Below are positions 7,812 to 15,779 of a DNA stretch of 34,835 bases, piece by piece. The notes beneath the pieces are model-generated. The model saw only the letters and a program-made list of their open reading frames with translations. It was not told the DNA's origin and ran no database searches. A program made the position numbers and the translations under genes. How positions within the stretch are numbered: the first letter of the stretch is position 1; each line of letters opens with the position of its first letter. The DNA lies in NCBI RefSeq assembly GCF_014736495.1, contig NZ_MDUX01000035.1:1-34835 (forward strand), read 5' to 3'. Source of the DNA: Candidatus Dactylopiibacterium carminicum. GTDB lineage: Bacteria; Pseudomonadota; Gammaproteobacteria; Burkholderiales; Rhodocyclaceae.

Positions 7812-8546
7812 ATGCCCCGCCTGCTCGTGATCAACCCCAACACCTCGGCGCACGTCACCGAGGCACTGAGCCGGAATCTTGCCGCGCAGGTACCTGCCGG
7901 CTGGCAGATCCAGGCGGTGACCGCGCGTTTCGGCGCAGCCTACATCGCCTCCGAGGCGGCCTACGCGATTGCCGCGCATGCCGTGCTGGATGCCTGGGCC
8001 ACCGCCGCAGGCGAGTTCGATGCGGTGCTGGTCGGCTGTTTCGGCGATCCCGGGCTGGACGCCCTGCGCGAGATTGCCGGCGTGCCGGTGCTGGGACTGG
8101 CCGAAACCGCCATGCAGGCCGCCGCGCGGCATGGGCGGTTCGCCATCGTCACCGGCGGCGAGCGCTGGCCGGCGATCCTGCGCCGTCGCGTGGCCGCGAC
8201 CGGGCTCAGCGGGCAACTGGCCGGCATCCGGGTGCTGCCCGAATCCGGCGCCGAGCTGCTGGCCGATCCGGCTCGCGCCATCGAACGTCTGACCGAGGAA
8301 AGCCATCTGGCTCGCGACACCTGGGGCGTGGAGGCCGTGATCATCGGCGGCGCGGCGCTTGCCGGCATGGGTGACGTCATCGCTGCGCGTCTGTCGTTCT
8401 GCGTCATCGACAACGTGTCCGCCGCTGCACGCGCACTCACCGCATTGCCACCCGCCCAGCCCGCCTTGCCGCAGCCGGCCACGTGCAGCGGCCTGTCCAC
8501 CGAGCTGATCTGCCGCCTGGCCGGCACGGCGCGTGAATTGGTGTGA
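7812..8546 (+). CDS. Asp/Glu/hydantoin racemase-family protein (HpxA/HyuE-like, one-cysteine variant)
   Basis: Belongs to the cofactor-independent family that includes hydantoin racemase HyuE, allantoin racemase HpxA and arylmalonate decarboxylase. The 244-residue protein starts with the family motif LLVINPNTS (residues 4-12) and keeps the first catalytic cysteine, C76 in VGCFGDPGL. The second cysteine, normally near residue 181 in a GCAGM context, is replaced: IIGGAALAGM places G180 there. Two-base racemisation of the classical kind therefore looks impaired; a one-sided reaction (decarboxylation, isomerisation) or a changed mechanism is possible. Context between a GntR regulator and PuuE points to (R)/(S)-allantoin or hydantoin chemistry. 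Family assignment is firm; activity is uncertain. Confidence 0.85.
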   Translation: MPRLLVINPNTSAHVTEALSRNLAAQVPAGWQIQAVTARFGAAYIASEAAYAIAAHAVLDAWATAAGEFDAVLVGCFGDPGLDALREIAGVPVLGLAETAMQAAARHGRFAIVTGGERWPAILRRRVAATGLSGQLAGIRVLPESGAELLADPARAIERLTEESHLARDTWGVEAVIIGGAALAGMGDVIAARLSFCVIDNVSAAARALTALPPAQPALPQPATCSGLSTELICRLAGTARELV

Positions 8547-8582
8547 AGCATCCCGCTAAGGCCCCCGATGTTTCCCGATCGG

Positions 8583-8643
8583 CGTCATCCCGGCTTGGGC
8601 GAAGCCCGGCCTGTCCTGAGCCTGCCGAAGGGCCGGGATGACG
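8583..8643. repeat. REP-like palindrome between racemase-family gene and puuE
   Basis: CGTCATCCCGGC (8583-8594) and GCCGGGATGACG (8632-8643) are perfect 12-bp inverted repeats. Inside lie a short hairpin (GCTTGGGCGAAGC) and a TGAGCCTGCCGAAGGG core related to the repeat at 5191. Similar GTCATCCCGGC ends occur at 25565-25589 and 26337. It could attenuate read-through into puuE or protect mRNA ends. Confidence 0.7.
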
Positions 8644-8680
8644 ACGGATTAACCGTATTGAAGTGAAGTGGAGCCCCATC

Positions 8681-9607
8681 ATGAATGATCCGAAGCAATA
8701 CCCCCGCGACCTCGTCGGCTACGGCCGCAATCCGCCGCAGGCCGACTGGCCCGGCCGCGCCAGGGTCGCCGTGCAGTTCGTGCTGAACTATGAGGAAGGC
8801 GGCGAGAACTGTGTGCTGCATGGCGACGGGGGCAGCGAGCAGTTCCTCTCCGAGATGTTCAACCCGCCGGCCTTCCCGGACCGGCACATGAGCATGGAGT
8901 CGATCTACGAATACGGCTCGCGCGTGGGCGTGTGGCGCATCCTGCGCGAATTCGAGCGGCGTGGTCTGCCGCTGACCGTGTTCGGTGTCGGCATGGCCCT
9001 GCAGCGCCATCCGGAGCTGACTGCCGCGTTCAGGGAGCTGGGCCACGAGATCGCCTGCCACGGCTGGCGCTGGATCCACTACCAGGGGCTGGACGAAGCC
9101 ATCGAGCGCGAGCACATGAAGCTTGGCATGGAAGCCATCGAGCGCCTCACCGGCGAGCGCCCGCTGGGCTGGTACACCGGCCGCGACAGCCCCAATACCC
9201 ACCGTCTGGTGGCCGACTACGGCGGCTTCCTCTACGACAGCGATTACTACGGTGACGACCTGCCGTTCTGGCTGCCGGTGCAGAAGACAGACGGCGCGAC
9301 CGTGCAGCAACTGATCGTGCCCTATACGCTGGATGTCAATGACATGCGCTTCGCGCTGCCACAGGGCTATTCGCAGGGCGAGGATTTCTTCACTTACCTG
9401 CGCGATACCTTCGATGTGCTCTACGCCGAAGGCGAGGACTGCCCGAAGATGATGAGCGTGGGCATGCACTGCCGCCTGCTTGGCCGCCCTGGCCGCATGA
9501 AGGCGCTGATCGACTTCCTCGACCACATCGAGGCGCACGATCGCGTCTGGGTTACCCGCCGGGTCGACATTGCCCGTCACTGGCACGAGAAGTTTCCGGC
9601 GGCGTGA
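8681..9607 (+). CDS. puuE: Allantoinase, PuuE type (polysaccharide-deacetylase fold)
   Basis: Cytoplasmic hydrolase expected to open the hydantoin ring of (S)-allantoin to allantoate. It is unrelated to the AllB amidohydrolases and, in characterised members, does not need metal. The 308-residue length is that of PuuE, and the family hallmarks are plain: YPRDLVGYGRNPP at the N-terminus, QFVLNYEEGGEN, MESIYEYGSRVGVWR, EIACHGWRWIHYQ and GWYTGRDSPNT. GTGGAG at 8668-8673, seven bases upstream, favours the ATG at 8681 over an in-frame GTG at 8663. It ends the operon of transporter, GntR and racemase-family genes, though a REP palindrome separates it from the latter. Cyclic-imide hydrolases share this fold, so a hydantoin or imide substrate is the main alternative. 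Confidence 0.9.
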   Translation: MNDPKQYPRDLVGYGRNPPQADWPGRARVAVQFVLNYEEGGENCVLHGDGGSEQFLSEMFNPPAFPDRHMSMESIYEYGSRVGVWRILREFERRGLPLTVFGVGMALQRHPELTAAFRELGHEIACHGWRWIHYQGLDEAIEREHMKLGMEAIERLTGERPLGWYTGRDSPNTHRLVADYGGFLYDSDYYGDDLPFWLPVQKTDGATVQQLIVPYTLDVNDMRFALPQGYSQGEDFFTYLRDTFDVLYAEGEDCPKMMSVGMHCRLLGRPGRMKALIDFLDHIEAHDRVWVTRRVDIARHWHEKFPAA

Positions 9608-9687
9608 TTCTGGATGGCGGTCAGGCACGAGTCGGTCCGCCACCGGCGGGGTATGCTGGGCATCCCGTGTTTTCGAGGAGCCCGGCG

Positions 9688-10458
9688 ATGCCGCACTGGG
9701 ATGACAGGCAATACCTCAAGTTTGCCGACAAACGCACACGGCCGGCGCGCGAGCTGCTGGCCCGCGTGCCGCTGGAGGCGCCGGCGCGGGTGGTCGATCT
9801 GGGTTGCGGGCCGGGCAATTCCACGGCGCTGTTGCGCGAGCGCTGGCCGCAGGCGCGGGTGACGGGCGTCGACAGTTCGGCGGCGATGCTTGCCCGAGCA
9901 CGCCAGGATCTGCCAGAGGTGGAATGGGTCGAGGCCGATATCGCCCGCTGGACTCCCGCCAGTCCGCCAGACCTGATCTTCGCCAATGCCGTGCTGCAGT
10001 GGCTGCCGGATCACGCCAGCCTGCTGCCGCGCCTGTTCGGTCTGCTGGCGCCGGGAGGCGTGCTGGCATTCCAGGTGCCGGACAATTTCAACGAACCCAG
10101 CCATGCCTGGATGCGCGATCTGCCTGGCCCCTGGCAGGTGATCGTGGCTGGCGTGCGCACCACCCCGCGCGTGGCGCGGGCTGCTGATTACTATGACCTG
10201 CTGGCGCCGCTGGCCGCGGGCGTGGATCTCTGGCAGACGCGCTACGAGCACGTCATGAAGGATGCGGCCGCCATCGTCGAGTGGGTCAAGGGCACCGGGC
10301 TGCGCCCCTATCTCGAAGCGCTCGATTCCGCATTGCGCACCGATTACGAGGCCGCTTACCTGAGCGCCATCGACAGGGCCTATCCACTACGGGTGGATGG
10401 TCGCCGCCTGTTCTCCTTTCCACGCCTGTTCGTATTGGCCCGCCGCCACACGGATTGA
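9688..10458 (+). CDS. tam: Trans-aconitate 2-methyltransferase
   Basis: Methylates trans-aconitate, an inhibitory by-product of the TCA-cycle intermediate cis-aconitate, with SAM as donor. The 256-residue protein (E. coli Tam has 252) has SAM motif I VVDLGCGPGNSTALL, the acidic VTGVDSSAAML, IFANAVLQWLPDH and QVPDNFNEPSH, and the typical ending FSFPRLFVLARR. CGAGGAG at 9674-9680 lies seven bases before this ATG; the extension back to 9604 would overlap puuE and lacks similarity. It probably has its own promoter in the roughly 80-base gap. No link to the upstream ureide operon is evident. Confidence 0.93.
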   Translation: MPHWDDRQYLKFADKRTRPARELLARVPLEAPARVVDLGCGPGNSTALLRERWPQARVTGVDSSAAMLARARQDLPEVEWVEADIARWTPASPPDLIFANAVLQWLPDHASLLPRLFGLLAPGGVLAFQVPDNFNEPSHAWMRDLPGPWQVIVAGVRTTPRVARAADYYDLLAPLAAGVDLWQTRYEHVMKDAAAIVEWVKGTGLRPYLEALDSALRTDYEAAYLSAIDRAYPLRVDGRRLFSFPRLFVLARRHTD

Positions 10459-10480
10459 ACTCATCTGCTGCGCCGAACTC

Positions 10481-10506
10481 CACCCTGCCTTCTGTCTTCC
10501 AGGGTG
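10481..10506 (+). terminator. Stem-loop after tam
   Basis: CACCCTG (10481-10487) and CAGGGTG (10500-10506) form a 7-bp stem with a 12-base loop 22 bases after the tam stop. The following bases contain only CCCCTTT, so termination would be weak. It lies just before the PAP2 start, for which no clear ribosome site is seen. Confidence 0.35.
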
Positions 10507-10522
10507 ACACCCCTTTCGTCGT

Positions 10523-11062
10523 ATGAATCTGATGTCGCTGTACCAGTGGGGCGGGTTGAACCTCGGGCTGTTCGAAGCCGTGAATGCCGTGCGCGGGCCG
10601 GTGATCGACGCGTCGATGCTGGCCGGCACGGCGCTGGGCAACTTTCTCAACGTGATCTGGGTAGCACTGGTGATGCTGTTGCTGATCGGCGTGCGGCGCG
10701 GGTGCGCGCAGTCCGGCTGGGTGGCGCACCTGCCGGACGAGCGCCGGCTACGGCAACTGCTGCAGGTCTTCCTGCTGGCCTGGGGGATTGCCGGGCTGGT
10801 GGTGACGGCGGGCAAGCTCGGCTTCGACATGCCGCGCCCTTATGCCGTACTGCCCGCGGGATCGGTCAATCTGCTGGCCATGCCGGAATCCCCCTACAGC
10901 TTTCCCAGCGGGCATGCGGCGTTCGCCATGCTGTCGGCTTGCGTGTTCTGGCCGCACAGCCGGCGTGCCGTGCGTTGTCTGCTGGTCTTCGCAGTGCTGT
11001 GGGTCGGCGTGTCGCGCATCAGTGTAGGCGCGCATTTCCCGGCGGATGTCGTCGCGGGCTAG
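10523..11062 (+). CDS. PAP2-family membrane phosphatase, probably truncated
   Basis: Membrane phosphatase of the type-2 phosphatidic acid phosphatase superfamily (lipid phosphates or undecaprenyl pyrophosphate). The 179-residue product has all three catalytic motifs: K98 to RP106 (KLGFDMPRP), PSGH at 128-131 and SRISVGAHFPADV (164-176). The frame stops at TAG (11060-11062) right after ADVVAG. It then continues open for 23 more codons reading like a normal PAP2 tail (ACGAFGAWLGRRC) to a TGA at 11132-11134. A single base change therefore appears to have removed the last part of the final helix. The catalytic residues precede the stop, so activity may persist. The start codon lacks a clear Shine-Dalgarno. 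Confidence 0.8.
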   Translation: MNLMSLYQWGGLNLGLFEAVNAVRGPVIDASMLAGTALGNFLNVIWVALVMLLLIGVRRGCAQSGWVAHLPDERRLRQLLQVFLLAWGIAGLVVTAGKLGFDMPRPYAVLPAGSVNLLAMPESPYSFPSGHAAFAMLSACVFWPHSRRAVRCLLVFAVLWVGVSRISVGAHFPADVVAG

Positions 11063-11148
11063 GCCTGCGGTGCCTTCGGTGCGTGGCTGGGGAGGCGCTG
11101 TCTGATGGGCACACCGGCTTTCCTGCGGTTTTGACGCATTGCCATCGA

Positions 11149-12066
11149 TCAGGTGCTGGGGCTGTGGCGCAGTGCCTGCACTTCATCCTGCGGGCCGGGC
11201 GTGCAGGAAGCATCCAGTGCATGCCAGCCTTTACGGATGACGATGCGTGAATCCCGGTAGCAGAGCTCCAGCCTTGCCGCTTCCGGATCTTGATCGCGAA
11301 CGAATGCTTCCAGCGAGGCCGGCATGCTCACCATGAAACGGTTCTGCTCCCGGTTCCCGGGGGGATGATCGCTCCGATGCAGGAAAGGCATGAACCAACT
11401 GGCGATGATCACGAAGGGATTGTCCGAGCTGATTAGCGTCGGTTGATAACCCGCCTGCTGCAGCCAGGCCTGCGCCAGCCCGCGCGTCTGCTCCGGCGTG
11501 GGTGTCAGTGGCAACTTGCCCCAGGCCTGGGCCATCAATTCGGCAACCCATTGGTTGCAGTTCTGGTACTGCGTGGAGAAGGCGTAGGCATTCGCGCTGT
11601 AATCGCCGCCCAGCAGGTTCAGCGCGCCGGTATTGTCCGTGGTGCGGGCAGCGAGGCTGTCGGCCCGCTCGCCGGAGAGCAGCACTACGGAGATGAAGGC
11701 CGGATCATCCTGTTCGTTGCCCAGCGCAAAGCCGGGCAGCCCCTGATCGAAGATGCGGGGCTGTCCGCTATCGCAGTCGAAATACAGCTGGCGTACCGCC
11801 CAGCCTTCGGGGCTGCGCAGGGCGAGACCTGCGTGCGAGTAGCGCAGACCGAAGCGTGAGAGATCCAGCCCGGCGCGCGAGATCAGCGCCACGCGGGCAC
11901 CAGCCCGGTCCAGCTGTTGTTCCAGCACGGCACCGAGCTGGAGCATGTGGTCGACGGCCGCCACATCCACCTGCTCATGGCGGGCACAGTACTGATTGCT
12001 GCTGGCGGCCTGTGCTGATTGCAGCAGCAGGCCCAGTGCGAGCAGCACACACAGGCGCAGCAGCAT
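11149..12066 (-). CDS. Secreted DUF2145-family protein
   Basis: Protein of unknown function, DUF2145 family, found mainly in beta- and gammaproteobacteria. It has 305 residues with a clean Sec signal (MLLRLCVLLALGLLLQSAQA, cleavage about residue 20). Notable stretches are the RYSHAGLALR and YQNCNQWVAEL motifs. Their His, Cys/Asn and Gln pattern resembles NlpC/P60- or YiiX-like papain-fold hydrolases, hinting at a cell-wall or amide hydrolase; that fold link is my inference. It is the second gene of a two-gene minus-strand unit, starting eight bases after the stop of a small exported protein. The 3' end faces the PAP2 gene. Confidence 0.8.
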   Translation of the reverse strand: MLLRLCVLLALGLLLQSAQAASSNQYCARHEQVDVAAVDHMLQLGAVLEQQLDRAGARVALISRAGLDLSRFGLRYSHAGLALRSPEGWAVRQLYFDCDSGQPRIFDQGLPGFALGNEQDDPAFISVVLLSGERADSLAARTTDNTGALNLLGGDYSANAYAFSTQYQNCNQWVAELMAQAWGKLPLTPTPEQTRGLAQAWLQQAGYQPTLISSDNPFVIIASWFMPFLHRSDHPPGNREQNRFMVSMPASLEAFVRDQDPEAARLELCYRDSRIVIRKGWHALDASCTPGPQDEVQALRHSPST

Positions 12067-12074
12067 CGAAGACG

Positions 12075-12530
12075 TCAGAGCGTGACCGGGCGGGCGTCGA
12101 TGCGGTCGCGCCAGGCGTCCGCCAGCAGCAGTACGAAGGGGACATCGGCCGCCGCGCCATACATGGCGATGCCGTACGGGCGCTCCTGCGCCGAGATCAC
12201 GTCGCCCTGCCGTACGCCGGCGGCGGTCACTGCCGCGGTGCGTACCTGCAGGTAGAGGCCGGCTTCGGGGTCATCGTTGCCTACGGGTTGCAGCGTCAGC
12301 CGCACCTTGTCATCGGCGTCGGCCTGAGCGACTTCCACCACGTGGTATTCGCCTTCGTTGAGGGCCACGGCACCTTTGACACTGTGGCTGATGCCGGAAA
12401 TGCTGTCCGACAGGCTTCCAACGGAGGTGGAAATGCTGTCCGAAATCGACAGCGCGGAGGCCGAGCCTGCCTGGGCATTGAAGCAGACCAGGGAGAGGGC
12501 GAGCAGCGAGAGGATGGATTTTGCGGACAT
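12075..12530 (-). CDS. Small secreted protein of unknown function, partner of DUF2145
   Basis: A 151-residue protein with a signal peptide (hydrophobic 5-17, likely cleavage AQA-GSASA at residue 21). A Ser/Ile-rich SDSISxSxGSLSDSIS stretch follows (residues 29-46), then a compact domain ending in VPFVLLLADAWRDRIDARPVTL (in two parts, residues 130-151). I do not recognise a named family with certainty. AGGAAG seven to eight bases upstream supports the start. The eight-base gap to the DUF2145 gene argues for co-transcription and a joint envelope role. Confidence 0.75.
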   Translation of the reverse strand: MSAKSILSLLALSLVCFNAQAGSASALSISDSISTSVGSLSDSISGISHSVKGAVALNEGEYHVVEVAQADADDKVRLTLQPVGNDDPEAGLYLQVRTAAVTAAGVRQGDVISAQERPYGIAMYGAAADVPFVLLLADAWRDRIDARPVTL

Positions 12531-12797
12531 CGAAGTGCTTCCTGAAACAAAGTGGCGAATTTAGAGCATCCCGGTGGAGACAGGGCGGGATTGGGGATTT
12601 TTTACCTCTGTGCGTTTCCTGTGTTTGCGGTCTGGATGCCCCCCGGGCGCTGTGCCTGATGCTGTATGAATTTCAGGGCTGCCGGTTTTCTATGCCCCGC
12701 GCGTATGGCTTTAACCTTCTTTGCGCGTTTGAACAGCATTGCACGCAGGCGCTTCCTAGAATCGGTTCATCGAATCCCTGAGTGATCTCCTGAGCCC
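12531..12797. other. Divergent intergenic region
   Basis: About 270 bases between the minus-strand secreted-protein pair and the plus-strand beta-helix gene. It must hold promoters for both directions. Apart from a moderately AT-rich patch around 12590-12620 and 12700-12740, I find no palindrome or recognisable operator. Confidence 0.4.
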
Positions 12798-14234
12798 ATG
12801 AATGCTGCGATACGATTTCTGTTGATATGCCAATTGTCTTCTGTGTGCGTGCTCGCCTCGGCCGCGCAGCCGGCCAGCAGTTGCGAGCCGCCACCACCGC
12901 CGGCCGAACAGTCCGGTGTGCCAGGTGGCAAGCCGGGCAATCCACCTCCCGGGCCACCGCCCGGCGGTGCACCCCAAGGGGGGGCGGCCTGCCCGCCACC
13001 GCAGGGCATGGGTGAGCCGGGAGGTATGCCTCCGCCACCGGGAGGCAATCAGACCCACGTCATCAAGGCGGATCAGACCGTGAAGTCCGGCATGGCCAAC
13101 TGGCGCTCGCGCAAGTTCAGCACCCGGACTGCCGATACCAGTGCGATTCTGGTGAGCAATGGTGCCCGCCTGACCCTGACCGATGCCACCATCGAAAAGG
13201 CTGGCGACACCTCGTCCTTCGATGGTTCCAGCTTCGTCGGCCTGAACGCGGCATTGCTCGCCAATGAGGGCGGCGTGCTCACCGTGAGTGATTCCCGCGT
13301 GATTGCCACCGGCAGCGGCGCCAATGGTGCATTTGCCGTGGGGGCCAAATCCTTCGTGCGGCTGCAGCAGGTCGACATCCGCGCCACGGGTGACAACGCC
13401 CATGGTGTGATGGTGGCTGGCGGTGGCCGGATGGAGATGGAGGATGTGACCATCTTCACTTCGGCCCAGCGCTCGGCTGCCATCGCGACGGATCGTGGCA
13501 GTGGCGAGATCCGCGTCAAGGGAGGCCAGTGGCAGACCACCGGCGCGATGTCTCCGGTGTTGTATTCCACCGGCGTAATCGACGTGATGGGGGGCTGCGG
13601 GCGGGCAGACGCCGCCGAGGCCGTGGTGATCGAAGGCAGCAATCTGGTCGAGCTGCGTGATACCCGCCTGACCGGTGCGCGCAACGGGGCAATGATCTAT
13701 CAGAGTTTCTCCGGTGACGCCGAAGGCCAGCATGGCCGCCTGAACATCACCGGCGGCGAATTCATCGCCAGCAGTGGCCCTTTGTTGTACGTGACCAACA
13801 CGCATGCAGACGTGACGTTGAAGGCCACCCGGCTGCAAGCCGCTTCGGGGATTCTGGTCCAGGCCCGGGCGGATCGCTGGGGGCGCCAGGGGAACAACGG
13901 TGGCCATCTGCGTCTGCAGGCAAGCCGCATGGCATTGAGCGGTGCCGTGCTTGCCGACGGGCTCAGCGATATCACGCTGACGCTGGGCGAGGGCGCCCGC
14001 TGGACCGGCCGCAGTCAGGGCAAGGTCTCGCTGAGCCTGCAGGCCGGCGCGGCCTGGGTGCTGGATGGCGACGCCCAGGTATCGCGCCTGGAAGGTGCGG
14101 ATTGCGAATCGGGTAGTTGCCGCAACATCCGTGGCAACGGTTTCTCGGTGCGCTATGACCCTGCCGCGAATCCCTGGGCCAAGGGACGGAGTTTCTCATT
14201 GCCGGGTGGTGGCCTGTTGCGGCCGGCCGTGTGA
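12798..14234 (+). CDS. Secreted Pro/Gly-rich parallel beta-helix protein
   Basis: Exported protein of unknown function, 478 residues. A signal peptide (1-23, ending ASA-AQ) is followed by a low-complexity Pro/Gly segment (about 30-86: runs such as EPPPPPAE, NPPPGPPPGG, GMPPPPGG). The rest (about 87-450) is a chain of short imperfect repeats (GARLTLTDATIEKAG, GGVLTVSDSRVIATG, GGRMEMEDVTIFTS, HGRLNITGGEFIASSG). Their spacing and small hydrophobic pattern indicate a right-handed beta-helix like that of autotransporter passengers and pectate lyases. No C-terminal beta-barrel, lipobox or sorting signal is visible, so it may be released or held by the Pro-rich arm. A late DCESGSC could form a disulfide. 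It stands alone with no obvious partner secretion gene. Confidence 0.8.
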   Translation: MNAAIRFLLICQLSSVCVLASAAQPASSCEPPPPPAEQSGVPGGKPGNPPPGPPPGGAPQGGAACPPPQGMGEPGGMPPPPGGNQTHVIKADQTVKSGMANWRSRKFSTRTADTSAILVSNGARLTLTDATIEKAGDTSSFDGSSFVGLNAALLANEGGVLTVSDSRVIATGSGANGAFAVGAKSFVRLQQVDIRATGDNAHGVMVAGGGRMEMEDVTIFTSAQRSAAIATDRGSGEIRVKGGQWQTTGAMSPVLYSTGVIDVMGGCGRADAAEAVVIEGSNLVELRDTRLTGARNGAMIYQSFSGDAEGQHGRLNITGGEFIASSGPLLYVTNTHADVTLKATRLQAASGILVQARADRWGRQGNNGGHLRLQASRMALSGAVLADGLSDITLTLGEGARWTGRSQGKVSLSLQAGAAWVLDGDAQVSRLEGADCESGSCRNIRGNGFSVRYDPAANPWAKGRSFSLPGGGLLRPAV

Positions 14235-14306
14235 TTCATGCGCTTTCGCTTCCGACCGTATGACTGCCCCGGATCGCCTTGTTTTGCGCTTGGCTGCAAT
14301 GCCGTA

Positions 14307-15752
14307 TCAGGCCTGTGCCTCTTGCACGATCTGCGCCAGCCGCCGGATGGCGGCTTCGAATTCGGGCGTGAAGGGGATGCCGCAGTTCAGGCGAAGATAG
14401 TTGTCGTAGCGGTCCGAGTTGGTGAAGATCCAGCCCGGCGCGAAGCGGATACCCTCGCGCAGTGCGGTTTCGAACATCGCACGCGGATTGCGCAGCTTCG
14501 GCAACTGCACCCACAGCAGCATGCCGCCCTGCGGCATGGAAAGCCGTGTGCCCGCCGGGAAGTGGCGGGCGATGCTTTCGGCGACGGCGCTGCGTTGCTC
14601 GCGCAGCAGCCGGCGCAGGCGGTTCAGATGGCGATTGAAGGCCGCGCTGGCGATGAATTCGCGCGCGGTGAGCTGCAGGAAGGCGTCATTGGGTCGGCTT
14701 TGCGCGTATTTCAGCATCTTGATGCGCGCATGCCAGCGTCCGCCATTGATCCAGCCCAGGCGCATGCCCGGAGCCAGTGTCTTGTGCAGCGAGGCGCAGT
14801 GGATCACGCCACCGCCTTCGTCCCAGGATTTCAGCGCGCGTAGCGGCTGTTCGTCGTCGCCCAGCGCAGCATAGGTATCGTCCTCGATCAGCGCCACGCC
14901 GTACTGTGCGCACAGGGCCACGATGGCGGCCTTGCGATCGTCCGGCATCACGCTGCCGAGCGGGTTCTGGAAGTTCGGGATGACGACCACGGTGCGGATC
15001 GGCTGTGTCTGCAGTGCCAGCTCCAGTGCTTCCACCGACATGCCGTGTTGCGGGCTGGTGGGAATCTCGATGGAGCGCAGCCCGAGGCTCTGGACGATCT
15101 GCAACAGGCCGAAATAGCAGGGAGACTCCACCGCCACGGTATCGCCCGGTTGCGTCACTGCGCGCAGTGCGAGGTTCATCGCCTCGGTACAGCCGTGGGT
15201 GACGACCACTTCGTCGGCCGTCAGGCGCATGCCGCTTTCGAGCGCACGCCGTGCCAGTACGCTGCGGAAACCGGGTTCGCCATGCCAGGGCGTGGGCTCT
15301 ACAAGAATGTCTGGCTGCAATCTCAAGGCGCGTACCGCTGCATTTTTCAGCGCGGCGGCTGGGTAGGCTTCCGGTGAGCCGAAGGCCTGTGCCAGGTTCA
15401 GACGCAGCGAATGCTGTTCGCAGCGCGCCAGGAAATCCGACACCCGCTCATGGATGCCGAGGAATTGTGCCGCATCGATGCGCGCAGGCACTGGGGGTTC
15501 CGAACTGGGCGGCAAGGACAGGCGGCGCGGCCGGCAGACGTAGTAGCCGGAGCGCTCCCGCGCTTCCAGCCAGCCCTTTTCTTCGAGGTAGCGGCAGGCC
15601 TGCAGTGCGGTCGACAGGCTGACCTGATGCAGGCGCGTGAGGCTGCGCACGGAGGGCATGCGGTCGCCGGGCGAGAGTGCGCCGGATTCGATGGCGCCCA
15701 GGTAGTGCTGCGCCAGGCGTAGATAGAGCGGTGCGTCATGGGGTGTGTTCAT
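14307..15752 (-). CDS. MocR-type regulator: GntR winged helix fused to an aminotransferase-like domain
   Basis: PLP-dependent transcription factor. The 481-residue protein has an N-terminal GntR winged helix (residues about 5-75: YLRLAQHYLGAIESG, GDRMPSVRSLTRLHQVSLST) and a fold-type I aminotransferase domain. The PLP lysine lies in ASLHKTLAPGMRLGW; PNFQNPLGSVMP and EDDTYAALG are also typical. I prefer the ATG at 15752, which begins just before the helix-turn-helix domain; the in-frame ATG at 15803 would add 17 residues and start inside the putative operator. It is divergent from a DUF2917-like gene, its most likely target, with paired dyads in between. Effector unknown. Confidence 0.9.
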   Translation of the reverse strand: MNTPHDAPLYLRLAQHYLGAIESGALSPGDRMPSVRSLTRLHQVSLSTALQACRYLEEKGWLEARERSGYYVCRPRRLSLPPSSEPPVPARIDAAQFLGIHERVSDFLARCEQHSLRLNLAQAFGSPEAYPAAALKNAAVRALRLQPDILVEPTPWHGEPGFRSVLARRALESGMRLTADEVVVTHGCTEAMNLALRAVTQPGDTVAVESPCYFGLLQIVQSLGLRSIEIPTSPQHGMSVEALELALQTQPIRTVVVIPNFQNPLGSVMPDDRKAAIVALCAQYGVALIEDDTYAALGDDEQPLRALKSWDEGGGVIHCASLHKTLAPGMRLGWINGGRWHARIKMLKYAQSRPNDAFLQLTAREFIASAAFNRHLNRLRRLLREQRSAVAESIARHFPAGTRLSMPQGGMLLWVQLPKLRNPRAMFETALREGIRFAPGWIFTNSDRYDNYLRLNCGIPFTPEFEAAIRRLAQIVQEAQA

Positions 15753-15779
15753 GGAGCGATCTTGTGCCGGCGGCGTTCC

